Assembly (NCBI GenBank): GCA_029339195.1
Contig: JAPTJF010000563.1
Location: 1-36,245, forward strand
Source of the DNA: Micractinium sp. NFX-FRZ
Taxonomy: Eukaryota > Chlorophyta > Trebouxiophyceae > Chlorellales > Chlorellaceae
Length of the DNA: 36,245 nt
Direction: 5' to 3'
The notes under the pieces: generated by a model
The model's input: only the letters and a program-made list of their open reading frames with translations
What the model was told of the DNA's origin: nothing
The model's database searches: none
Shown here: positions 11,901 through 23,900 of the stretch, one piece after another
Layout: each line of letters begins with the position of its first letter
How positions within the stretch are numbered: position 1 is the stretch's first letter
Position numbers and translations under genes: made by a program

Positions 11901-14900
11901 AGCCGCCTGCTGCTGCGCCCCGGCAGCCGTGACGTTGGTGGGCGCGTCCCCGCCAGCACCAGCCGCCGGCGGCGGCGGCTGTGCAGCGGACGCGGGCGTG
12001 GCTCCTGCTTCGCCTGCTGCGGGGGCTCCGCCATCTGGTGCCCCCTCATCTTCCCCCCTCATACCCAGCAGCCTTTCCACCTCGTGCACCCGGCTCTGCA
12101 GCACATCAAGCAAATCGGCGCCCGAGGTGGCGCCTCTGCTGCCGGCCGCTCCCGCAGCGGGAGCTGGGGGTGGCTTGGGGGGCGTGGAGGCCAAAATGTC
12201 CAGAGACAGAAGCAGGGAGTCAACCCAGCGGGGCACCGGCGTGGGGGCGGCCGCCGCGGCTGCCGCTGACGTGGCAGCGCCGCCGTGTCCGGGGGTTTTC
12301 TTCGCGCTTGCCGCGCCACCGGGCGCGGGCGCGGCCAGTGGCGGCAGGTGGGCGCTCACCCACGCGTCCACGGCGTCGAGGGCCACAGAAGCAAAGCCTG
12401 CGGGAGGGATGGGGTGGCAAGGGCGCGGTTTTGGAGGCGTGAGCAGGGCTTGAATAGAGGGGGCAGCAAGTCCACGGCAGCGGCACCTACACAACCCACC
12501 AGGCATACCCCCACAGTTGCGCCTGCATTCTGTACCAGCTTGCTTGCTCGCCCTTCTCTGAAGCCACCTTCCCAGACAGGCACACACACCCCACAAATTT
12601 CAGTGTTTGATTCTTTCACCATTCAATTCAATTCCCAATCAACCCTAAGCCGCTCACCCTTCTCTGCGGCCACCTCCCGACAGGGCGCCACCTCGGAGAG
12701 CAGCACCGCCGCCATGTGTGCAGGCGCAAACAGCTGGGCGTCTGTGGGGGAAGAGGCACTGCTGAGGTGCCACATCAGCCGCTCGACCGTCGCCTGAAGA
12801 GGGGGGCAGGGCACAGGGGGCGTGAGGCGGGGGTTTGGCAGGGGCGGCAAGCGAGTTGCGGCCCCGAACTGGGCACAGCGCCAGGCAAGGTGGGAGAGGA
12901 GGAGGCCTAAGGAGGGAGTGGCAGGCTGCCAGCGGGAGCGATGCCGCGCTGCGCTGCGCTGCGAGCCCTGCTGTGCTGTGCTGTGCTGTGCTGCGCTGTG
13001 CAGCGCTGACCTGGCGGTGCTTGGTGCTCTGCGCGCTGTGCGCCTTGAACAGGTCGCACACGTAGAAGGCGGCCGTGGGGGAGGCCTCCAGCAGGCGCAC
13101 TGCACGCAGGCGCGGGGGGCAGGGGGAGGGGCGTGAGAGGTGGGGTGTGTCTGTGTCCGAGTGCAGTGCAGTGAGAAAGGGTGGTGCGTGGAGGGTAAGC
13201 AATGGCAGATTGGTGCATGCGACTGGGCGGCGCAAGGCAAGACCGCTGCCACGCCACGTCAGCTCTGCCCCAAGTGAACCGGCGCTTGCATGCTGCGGAG
13301 CATTCTTGAGCGCCAGCCGGAGCGCAGCCGGCCAGCTAGGTAGGCAGTCAACCAAGTCCCTGCCCAGGCCTCACCTGCCGAGTCCACCAGGGCGGCGGTG
13401 TCGGGCATGGTGGCGGTGCTGACCTCGGAGGAGGCCTGCTGGGTGAGGGGTGGGATTGATGGAAAAGGGAGCTCAGCAGGGCAGCAGGCAGAGCGAGGGA
13501 GGCAGCACGGCGCGCCTCATGTTGATCCCAGTTCTTCAGAGTCACAGCATCATACAGTAACCAGGCCGATCGCCACCCACGATCCGCAGTGCAGCAATTG
13601 CCAGTTGTAGAGAGTGCAAACCCGGCTCGGCCTGCCGACCCCCCGCCCCACCCCACCTCCTGCAGCATGCCCATCTTGGCGCCATCCACGGACAGCGCCT
13701 CAGCCACCATCTGCGGGACCAGAGCACAGCAGGGTGTTGCATTGAGAGGCGCACGGTATTGCGGTTGGGAACAAAGGGCAGGGGGCACACCCACATTGAA
13801 CTCACAACGCAGGAGGGCGCACTGGCAGGGCCCCAACGCAGGGCAGTCAAAACGCACCCGCTGCCGTTGCTCAACACTGCAACTGCGTGCATGCCTTCCC
13901 CCGCTCCCCGCCCGCCCCACCTGCGCCAGCTGCTCATCGTCCTGCTGCGTCTGCTGCGCCTGGGCGGCACCCTCGGCCGCTGCCGCCGCCTCTGGGTTGG
14001 CAAACAGCCACTCCATGGCCAGCTCAACATGGTTGCCATTCTGCGGGGGCGTGTTGCATTTTGAGGGAGGGGTGTTGCATTCCGGGGTGTGTGGCCCCTT
14101 GCCGTCCCAGCCCGCCTCCCAAGCACTGTTCAAACTGCTCTCTTCTCACACAAGCACTCGCCTGCTGCAGTGCCACTTCCACTCGCACTTGACCATGCTC
14201 AACACAGCAATCTGGTGCACCGCGCCCTGCCGTGCCACACTCACGCAGCAACCCACACGCGCTCACCCGCCGCAGCGCCTCCTCCGCCTGCGCCTGGCTG
14301 AAGCCCATCTCCACGATCTGCTGCACCCGCGTGGGGTCGGCAGCCGCAGGCGTCGCGCGCGCGCCGGGCCGCGCCGCCGCCGCCACCGCCGCCTGCAGCT
14401 GCGCGCTGTTCTCCGTGCAGTTGCGCAGCACGGACACCACGGACTGCACAATCTTGTCGCCGTGCGCCGCCAGCAGCGCTGGGTCGCGCCACAGAGGGAG
14501 CACCGCCGCAAGCAGCAGCCCCCAGGCACGGCGCATGAAGGCGGGGGCGTCCTCTGCAGGCTTGCCTGCCTCGCCCTCTGCAGCAGGAAGAGTGGGTGGG
14601 TGGGCGGGGGGAAGGGCACAAGGGGAAAGCGGTCAAGGGGCCATGGTGCGTGGCGAGGCATAGTGGGCGGCCAGGGCAGCAGGCGGGGCGGCAGCAGCCA
14701 GCGGACCCAGCCAGAAGACAAGTCGCTGCCTGCTTTGACGTGCTTCAGGGCTGCCCCTGGCGGAGCCCACACAGCCGCTCCCTAAGGTGCACAGCATGCA
14801 CAGCAGCAGCCAGCAGGGCGCACCTGCGCCCGGCACCGGCACTGCAATGAGGTTGGCCGAGTTGGGGGAGTTGATGACCATGGGGGCGTGGCTGCAGGCA

Positions 14901-17900
14901 CAGAAAAGAAAACACACAGCAAAGGTGCAAGCAAAGGAAACGGTCAGCAACAGGAAGTCGGCGCAGCATGAGGATGGAAAGATGCGCGAGGCGAGGGCAA
15001 TGGGCGGGGAGGGCGGCTGCAGAGGCAGGGGCTGAGGGCGGGGAGGGTCAGCATACAGCCCACCCATCCAAAGGCACAACACCCCTCCGCCATCCAAACA
15101 CAAACGCACACCTCGCAGGCTCAAACCTTCGTGAGACACCGCCCAGCACCCACCCCACCCAGCACCCACCTCATATTGGTCATGAGCACCAAAAAGGTGC
15201 CCACCGTGCCCTCCACGCTCTGCCGGTACGCTTTGACTTGGTCAAACGTGCCAGCTGTCGCCGCCTCAGCCGCGGCGGCGGCAGCCGCGGGGTCGGCCAT
15301 TTCGGTGTCCTGCCCCTGCTGCTGCTGCTGTGCCTGCTGCGCCTCGCTGGCAGGGGGCAGCGCGCGCAGCAGGTCCAGGCAGACGCCAAACTGCTGCAGG
15401 AAGGCGCGCATGCCGCCGGTGGCCTGCGGGATGGGGAGGGCGGGCGGGGGTGGGTGGGGTGGGGGACATAAGAGGATGATGGGAGGATGCTCAGGGCAGC
15501 AGGCAGCAGGCAAAAATGCAGCACCGGCCCGCACGCCCAGCCCTGCCAGCTACAGCCTCCCTGCCCCCATTTCGCATCTGCTCACGGATCAACGTTCGGC
15601 TGTCTCGGCACATACCATACAGTTGCCCAGCGGTACGCCAGTGTAACTGTCCGCCTCCAAAGCCCCCTTTTCAAGAGCGACACGCCTGGCACACCCTGTC
15701 CCATCCACCCACCCCCTACCATGAAGTAGTTGTAGACCAGTGTGTGCGTGGTGCGGCGCCGCCCGTCAAACAGGACGTTGAACGAGGCATCCAGCACGCG
15801 CGACAGGTAGCGGGCGCGACGGGCTGCAGGCGGATGAGGGGAGGGCGGGGGTGCACCGTTTCGGTGCAGAAAAGGGGTGAAGTGCAGGGTGACGTGGGTG
15901 CAGCAGCCGCAAAATTAGTAAGCAGCCAGGGTGGTGGGCAGCCAGACGAGAGCAGACGACGAGGCTGCGTCCAGCACGCAGCTGGCAGGGCAGCGCGGTC
16001 GGCAGGGCAGCTAGCTGCTGTGGCAGAGGCAGCAGCGGCACGGCCTGCTCACCCTGCGGAGTGGAATTGGCGCTGGTAGCCTGCCCCGCTGGCCCCTTGC
16101 CCTTGTCCCCGGGAGCGTCCATGCCCTGCAGGAGAGCAGTGCGCCCAGGTGAAAGCAGCCTCAGCAGCCAGCACAACTGAGCCAAGCACTCAGCCCGGAA
16201 GCTGTGCCCAGAGGGAAGCGCGCTTGATCCACCAGAAAAGGGCTTGATCCACCAGAAAAGGGCTTGATCCACCAGAAAAGAAAGTCCAAAGCCATTGTTC
16301 ACCAAAGCCATTGTTCACCAGCACCCAACTGCCCAGCAGTTGTCGGGAAGCCTAAGCCCCGGCGCGGCGCGGCACGTCAGCAGGTCAGATTGCTGGCAGC
16401 ACCCAACTGCAATGCACAGCGCAGCAGGTGAGCAGCAGCACGCACCGGGAAGTCAAAGTTCCTCCTCAGCACCACCGCAAGGTTGACCGCCGCCGCCTTC
16501 ATGGCCATTGTGGGCTGGGCTGCCGCCTCCTCTCGCCGGCGCAGCGGCACGTGGATCGCCTTGGCAACAGCCTGTGCGGGGAGGGCGGGCAGGAAAGAAG
16601 GAGAGCAAGCACCGGGAAGACAAGCTGTCAGGCTGGGCCCAGTGAAGCTGGGGAGCGGAGGGGGGCCAGCGACAGGAGGCGACCCATGTGTGTTGTGGCT
16701 GCGAGTCAAACATCAAACGGTGCAGCCCACGCACCTGGTCAAACGCGCGCGCGGTGTGCGCGAAATGCAACAGGATGTCGCAGGACAGCTCCTCCGGCCC
16801 CTTGCGCTTCTTCTCCTTCCCGCCCTCCTTCTCCCTGCCAGCCGCGGCGCCGTCACCAGCTGCCGCCGCCTGCACAGCGGCATCTGCAGGCGCAGCGGCG
16901 GCGGCGGCAGCGGCAGCTCCGGCTGAGGAGGGCCCCGCTGCATCGGCCATTTCTTGGTCGCCGCCGCTGGTGTTGCCACCGGCAGCTGCGGCTGCCGCCT
17001 TCTCCTCTGCTGCTTTGTTTGCCTCGTGCTCCTGCTTCCACTCGTCTGCAGGTGGGTGCCGACAAGATGCACGTTGTTGGTGTGGGACACATTTCTGGTG
17101 GTCGAACAAGGGACGGACAGTGACCACACAACTGATGCCACAGCACCATGTGCCCAGCACGCCCCGCCTCAAACCGCCCGCCGGTGCCCCCGGCCCCACC
17201 AACCTGCCACGGCTGCCTGCCACAGCACCATGCGCTCCAGCTCTCCCAGCTTCAGGATCACGCTCATGTCGCCGTTGCTCACGTCCTGCGTTCATCGCAA
17301 TGAGGTTGTCAGATGTGAAGTATGCATGTGCATGCAGGCAGGCATTGCACGATTCATGTCGCCATGGTCTACGCCCTGCACAGGTGTTCCAATGGGAACA
17401 CCGGTACCAAACACCGGTACCAAACAGTGTGTGTCACACCTCGTCAATTCTCCTACGGCCCGGCATTGTCCAGCCTGAAGCCCTTGTGTCAGCACCGGCA
17501 ACCGACCCATCCTCCCTCCACGCATGCCCACCCACACAGCGCCCGCCCCACCTTGAGCACAGATGAGGCGTTGCGCACGACCGCCGCCGCCAGCGCCGCC
17601 AGGCCCTCCGTTGAAGACACGTGGCGGATGTAGGCGTCGCGCTGCAGGGGAGGGAGGTGCAGGGGAGGTGCAGGGGAGGTATGGGATGATACCACCGCCG
17701 TGCGGGTGGTAGCGCGGAGGCAGCAGGGGCTTCCCATGAAGGCCGCTGCCAGCCAAGTAGCTCACCCCTCACCGGCACTGTGCCTCCCACCTGAGAAAAC
17801 CCCGCTGTTCCACCCCTGTGCCTCCATCAGTAAAAGAAAAGAAAAACAAAAAAACTCCCACCCCAAAACCATCAGAGTCCGCTCGTCTCACCTGCTCCGC

Positions 17901-20900
17901 GGGCAGCAGCGGCACGGAGGCGCCGCCCACGGCGCGGGCAGCGTCCAGCGCCGCGTCCAGCTGGCGCAGCAGCGCAGCGCGCAGCAGGGAGAAGATGTGG
18001 GGAAGCTGGGCGGTCGCCTGCTGCGAGGTAAACACGCGGAAGCTGACCAGCAGGCTGCAGACCCGGTTGGGGGTGGGAAACGGCGGAAGGGGGAGGATGG
18101 TATTTGGGAATCAGCGAGTGAATACACAACGCGGAATGCACGGGTAGATCAGGCAGTGCAGTGTAGGCGGCATTTCGTAATACACCCGCATCGTATCGCG
18201 ACTAGCCCCTGTTGTGGCCGCCCACCTGTGGCTGGCGTTGGTGGAGCCAAAGGTGGAGGGCAGGCGGGGCAGGCGGTACAGGGTGAGCAGCAGCTCCACG
18301 CCGCCCTTCTCCACAAACAACCTGGGGGCGGCGGGGGTGGGGGGCAGGCAGAGCAGAGTCAACGTGAAAAGCCAAGATCATGGGGCAGGCGGGATGGAGT
18401 GGTCAGCTGCTGCCTGCTCGACTCCTGCCCCGCCACCAATGCCTAACCTGCGGCCTGCACGTCTGCCCAGCAGGCCTGCAGGCACTGCCTCACTGCTACG
18501 TGTGTTGGAACCACACAAACATGCATTGCCTGCCACCCTTGGAGACCAGGCTCACTTGGCAGTCTCAGCGCTGGTAAGCATCGTCTCCAGCATGCGGGCT
18601 GCGAGTGGAAACGAGGAAAGGGGTCGAAAAACATTAATAGACAGCAGGGACAGGGGTCAGGGATGGGTGGGGGGGGGGGGGGGGGGGGGCGGTATGAGAG
18701 AGTCGCGTGCAATGGGACGACCACAAAGCGCAGCAGCCCGGAGGGAAGGCGTGACTCCCCACCCACCCGCAAAGCAGAGCAGAGCAGCCAGCGAGCCAAC
18801 CGGAGGCCAGTAGACGCCAGCTGCGCGCATTGTTGCATCAAAACACGCACCTGTGTATGTGACACACTCCACCAGGTAAGTCTCCGCCTCTGGATCCTCT
18901 GGGATCGCCTCCTCCTCCTCCTCCTCCTCCTCCTCCACCTCTGCTGCCGCCTCCTCAGCCGCTGTGGGCTGCTGCGCCGGCGCAGGCTCGCCAGCAGCTG
19001 GCTCCTCCTGGGCAGGCCCGGCACCGTCAGCGCCCGCGGCGGCAGCGGTGCCTGCAGCTTCGCCGCCCTCGCCGGCGGCCATTGCCACGTCACCCTCCTG
19101 CTGCTGAGCTGGCACCTCGACCTCCATGCCGGCTGCCTCGTCAGTCTCCATTGCCTCGCCAGCTGGCGCCTCACCGGCACCAGGACCCGCTGCAGCTGCC
19201 TCTCCCTCCGCTGCCGCCGGTGCCGCCGCAGGCGCAGCTCCCTCACCCGCCGCCGCCGCCGCCGGCTCCACCGCCGCAGCAGCAGCGCCGCCAGCCTCGC
19301 CGCCGGCTGCCGCCGCTACGGGCTCTGGCGGCGGCGGCGGCGAGGGCTTGGGAGGGTTGGGCTCCCCACCCAGCATGCACAGGCGGCGCAGGATGCGCAC
19401 CACAACGTCCACCCCATCGGGCCGCAGCTGGGGCACGTGCCTCAGCAGCTCGTCCATGCCGGCGCCCAGCACCACAGCCGACTCGCCTGCGGGCGGGCAG
19501 GGGCAGGGGCAGGGCAGGGCGGGGCAGGGCGGCACGAGTTCTTTGAAGGCGGGGTAGGCAAGCAGGCGGTGGGTGCACATTTGCATCATGCGCTCGGGGT
19601 GATGCAGGGCGGAGGTGTTGCAGGGCGGAAAGGCATGCAGCAGGAGAGCGCTCATGGGATGCACATACCGGCATAGCATGCAGAGTGGCCGCCGCCTCTT
19701 CCCTTGCCTCCTACTGTCCTCCACAGACACGAACTCCCCGTCCCCCCTCCCCCTACGGACCCACCCACCCTGCAGCGCCTTGACATACTGCTTGCTGCTG
19801 AATATGGGGACGAAGCAGCGCAGTGCGCGGCTGCGCCGCACGCGCTCCAAGCCACCTGCACAGCGGTGACGCGGCCAGGGAGACGAGGCAGGCACGTCAG
19901 GTAGGGCACCTGCTGACTGTGGGGTCCGCGTGCGCTGGCATGCCAACCACAAGTGCAGCATCCGGTGGGTCGCACCAAACGGCTTAACATGCTCTACTGT
20001 CCCACTGGCCCACCGCCCTGCCCAGAGCCTGGCCCAGCAACCACCCTTCACCTTGGTTGAGGCAGAGTGCCATGAGCGTGTTGGGCACCGCTGACACGGA
20101 CTCCATGGAGGGGATCACGCCCGCCGCCACGCTGTCCAGGAAGGCCTGTGGCACAACAGAAGGGGGCGTTGTGGGCACAAGGTTGATGGAGATGAGCAGG
20201 GAATGTGGCACACGACCAAAGGCGGACAATCATGCCACCCAGGAAGGCCTGCCTTCAGAGAGGGGGCAGGGGCAGGGCTGGGCTGAGGGAGAGGGGGGCA
20301 GGGCCACAGGGCAGGTCAGGGCTGGGGGTAGAGAGGGGCAGTGCAGGCACCCTCCCCCACCTGGGGCAGGCCCGCCTCGTCCAGCGTGCGGTAGACCAGG
20401 GGCTGTTGCCCATCCCATGTGCTGTTCTGCCAAGATGGTAAGAAAACACCACCATAGCCAGAGAACACAGGAGAGAGAAAGAACAACCCTCACCTGGGGC
20501 AGCCCCGCCTCGTCCAGTGTGCGGTAAACCAGTGGGTCGTGGTGGATCAGGTCCGCCACCACGCTGGCAGCCAGGGCAAACAGGCCGCCGCCAAACTCCT
20601 TGCTGCAGTGACATGATGGGGTGGACAGGGGAGGCACGGAAACTGAGACGGGTGGGAGTTGAAGGGTGGGAGGACGGGGGAGTGGAAAGGTGGAGGGGCA
20701 GGCTTGGCGGGGGGGAGAGGGAGCGTGGGGCAGGGGGGTGCGTGTAGTGTACACATGTAGTGACTTCCAGGCGGGGCATGCGGCTGCGCCAGCACTTTCA
20801 CATCGCCACCGGCTGGCATTGATGCTGGTATCGGTTCTTGCCTGCGCTGGAAGATGACCTTCAGGCAGGCGTACAGCTCGGCAGCGTCGCGCTCGTCGGC

Positions 20901-23900
20901 GCGGTGGGTGCTGCCTGCAGGTGGCGGCGCACGGCAAGTCGACGTCGGGTTAGGTGTAGAGAGCGGCCGTGGTAGCAGCGGGGGCAGCGCAGCAAGGCAA
21001 AGCAAGCGGTTGTGCCTGCTGCTCAAACTCCGCCTGCCCCATGCAATACAAGCATGCGCAGGCAATCCGCAGGTCAGCGCTGCTGACCTGGCGCGTAGCT
21101 GGCAATGGCGATGGCCCGCAGCAGCGACTTGAGCAGCAGGCGGCGGCTGTAGGGCACCGTCTTCTGGGGCTTCTCTGCTGCTGCCTCTGCCGAGGCTGCG
21201 GCACCCTCCTGCCCGCTGCTGCCGCCGCTGCTGCTGCCCGGCTGCTCGGTCTGCATGGCGTCGGCGGCGGCGGGAGCGCCGGTGCCGGCAGCTGAGCTGG
21301 CGGCTGCTGAGCTGGCCTCTGCTGGCAGCTCCACCTCGTACTTGAGGCGCTGCAGGGGGCGCAGCGGGAAGTGCAGCGGGCACAGTGCCAGGTGGAAGGT
21401 ACTATGTTTAGTTAGTCAATTGAGGCATGCGATGAGAGGAGTATGGGCAGCTGGCAGGGGAGCAGGGGGGAGCGGCGCAGGCAGCGTGGCGCAGCCGGCG
21501 CAGCACCCGTGCTGCCAGGCACATCTCTGCCCCCCCGGCAGTACCGGGCAGTACCACGCACCTGCACCATGATGCGCAGCCCGCCCAGCTCCCTGAACAG
21601 GCTGCTGCTGGAGGGGCTGAAGTCCATGAATGCCTCCAGGATGCGCACGGTGGACGCCACCAGCTGCAGGTGCTGCGGATCCCGGTGCTCCAGAAGGGGC
21701 AGCAGGGCGGGCACCAGGCTGGCGTCGGACAGCGCGGCGGTGCCTGCAGGGAGAGGGAGGGATGGGCCAGGGAGAGGCGAGGGTTGAGTGAGAGGGGCCG
21801 CCAGGGCTGGGGAAGCAGAACGGCCGGCATCATGCTGGCGTCGGACAGCGCGGCGGTGCCTGCACAGGGAGGGAGCGAGGGGTGCACCGGGGGGAGCAGG
21901 GTGGGGTGCGCCATTGGGTGAGGTGTGTGTGTGTGTGTGTGTGTGATGGGAGGGGTTGCACAAGGCAGGCAAGCTGAGACGCAGAGCAGCATGCACAACA
22001 GTTGCAAGCGACAGCACTCGACAGCACCTGTGGTGGATGTGACCAGCGCGCCCAGCATGGACAGCAGGGCCTCGATGAAGGGCTGGCTGTACTGGTGGGG
22101 CACCGGCTCGCTGCCTGCAGATGAAGGGGGGGAGAGGTCAAACCAGCTTGAGAGCATGACAGCGCGGCAGGCACTAGGGACTTGGCTGTATTGCCGAGGC
22201 GCCGGCCTGCTGTCGCTGAAAGCACAAAGGGTGGGTGCGCCCCAGCGGGCAGGCCGGTTGCGATGAGTGTGCAGGGGCCAGCATGGCACAGCGCATCGCA
22301 GAGCAGCACAGCACAGGCTGGCCTGAAAAGCAGCTTTGAAAGGCAGGCTGCCGGGTGGGGTCCTTGCCTGTGAGTGAGGCCACTGCACGGTGGATCAGCA
22401 GCGCGAGCAGCCCGCTCTGCTCGCCGCCCGATAGCGCGCCAATGACGGCGGAGTGGCGCGAGCGGTCCAGCAGCTGCGGGGAGGGAGGCAGGGGAAGACG
22501 AGCATATTGATTTCAGCCACACGTCTTTTTAAGTTCAGCTCCTTGAGGTCAGAACAACACCCTGCTCTTGTCACCACAACTACGCACAAGGCAGTGCAAG
22601 AGGAGGGAGGCCCAGCGCAGCAGCTCAGCGGCGCGGCACAGCGCGCCCAGCAAGCAATTCAGGCAAGTACCAGCATGCCAGCTGGCGCTGCCAGTGCTCG
22701 CCAAGAGTTGTCTGGCACCTTGCTTCCCCAATCCCTGCCCACACATAACCCAGCAACACCACGCACCTGCACTGCCAGCGCGCGCAGCGCCAGCGTCTGT
22801 ATGTCGTCAGGCACCTCGCCCTCGGCACGCAGCAGCGCCGCCAGCTGCAGCAGGCAGGAGGCGGGCGGGGGGGCGGGTGGATGCCTGAGCTGAGTGGGCG
22901 GGACTGGGGCGGCGACAAGCAACATGGGCAAGGTCGGATGGCGTGAGCCGCGGCACTGCGGCTGCAAGGCACGCCGCGCTGTGCTGACACCCTCTCTGTC
23001 CTCCGCCCGCTTGTTCCTTGTTGTCCACCACAACCCGGAAGCAAACAAGCGTGCACCCACCTGCTGCACAAACTCGGGGGCTGCCTGGAAGAGGGCCATG
23101 ATGTCTGGAGAGGGGGTGGGTGGGTGTGCGGGGCGCGGGGGGAGAGGGTGGGCAAGGGGTTAGCATGGAGGGGCATGGTGAAGCAGGAGGCGTGCGCAAG
23201 GCATGCTCGAGAGGGGCGGTCGGCAAGTCAGCTGTGCTGCGCAGTGCACCGCTGCACCAATGCCTGCCCTGCCCTGCCGCACCTTGCCCATTCACCACAA
23301 CCTAACCGTGTGCCACAACCAAACGTTGTACCACAACCAAACCGTGTACCACAACCCATCTTGCCGGCCCGGGCCGTACCCGTGGGGGAGGGGTTGGACT
23401 GGAATGCGACGTAGAAGGCCAGGAGGCGCATGCGCAGCAGGGCCTGGCGGGAGGCCGCCGAGCCAAACGCCTGGGCCACGCGGATCTGCAAGGAATGGGG
23501 GCGTGGGCGAGTGGATTGGAGGAAGACAGCAGACAATGGCAGGGATGGAGGCAAAGAGGCAGGAGCCAGGCAGGCAGGCAGGCTAAGGTTAGGGCCAGGG
23601 CCGGATCGGGGGGAGAGGAGGTGAGGCAGATACGGCAGGAGCATGTGCTCCGGCCTGAGGTCTACGGGTGTGCGACGCTGGACACGAGGCGCTCTGCCAG
23701 CTACGGCGCATGAAGCCCTTGCACACACCGAACAGGGCATGCAGCCACACCAGCAGGACCCGCTGCCCCCTTCCGTGGCCAGCCCTGCCAGCCCATCACC
23801 CCCCGGCAGCCCCCGCCCAGACCGGCCGCACCTTGTGCAGCAGCGCAAACCGCTTGTCCAGTGGCACCCCGTAGGCCATCACCAGGCGCCGAAGGATGTC

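Larger units (their letters stand above)
6103..13435 (-). other. Ligase exons 34-51: central scaffold with Ala-rich inserts (residues about 1567-2679)
   Basis: Exons: 13375-13435, 13011-13099, 12658-12793, 11554-12397, 11185-11398, 10794-10916, 10405-10483, 10044-10169, 9475-9846, 9118-9225, 8626-8795, 8202-8333, 7892-8045, 7593-7662, 7169-7385, 6842-6977, 6555-6610, 6103-6354. Family anchors: HAVVQLLARLSKDHALAEK (exon 38), VFRHILEDPATLQ (exon 39), LRAFLAAMAPVAARQPQVF (exon 41), VPPSFLEIIDCLVDVLLRY (exon 43), LRLLSDFTLMYQHCVGVLLK (exon 45), SAEGRRRVIAEIAKTLL (exon 48), LKLVDLDHPQ (exon 50). Exons 37, 42 and 51 carry long Ala/Gly/Pro/Gln inserts, so the protein is padded relative to plant homologues. 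The exon 34 acceptor may be three bases further upstream. Confidence 0.86.
15170..21349 (-). other. Ligase exons 14-29: DUF913-like helical region (residues about 515-1380)
   Basis: Exons: 21088-21349, 20842-20914, 20494-20602, 20052-20145, 19769-19855, 18851-19486, 18556-18598, 18226-18321, 17892-18054, 17552-17641, 17204-17285, 16735-17045, 16446-16571, 16053-16125, 15720-15823, 15170-15423. Family signatures: YSRRLLLKSLLRAIAIASYA (exon 14), KEFGGGLFALAASVVADLIH (exons 15-16), RALRCFVPIFSSKQYVKAL (exon 18), GMDELLRHVPQLRPDGVDV (exon 19), LFVEKGGVELLLTLYRLP (exon 21) and FNVLFDGRRRTTHTLVYNYF (exon 28). Exon 19 adds a long Ala/Pro/Glu-rich insert with an (E)9 run that plants lack at this size. 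The intron after exon 15 needs a GC donor (CAG|GCAAGA). A possible extra cassette exon lies between exons 16 and 17. Confidence 0.88.

Noticed and set aside
11116..13006. Pentamer tracts as telomere- or centromere-type satellite
   Set aside because: They are short, imperfect and confined to introns; ordinary simple-sequence expansion explains them.
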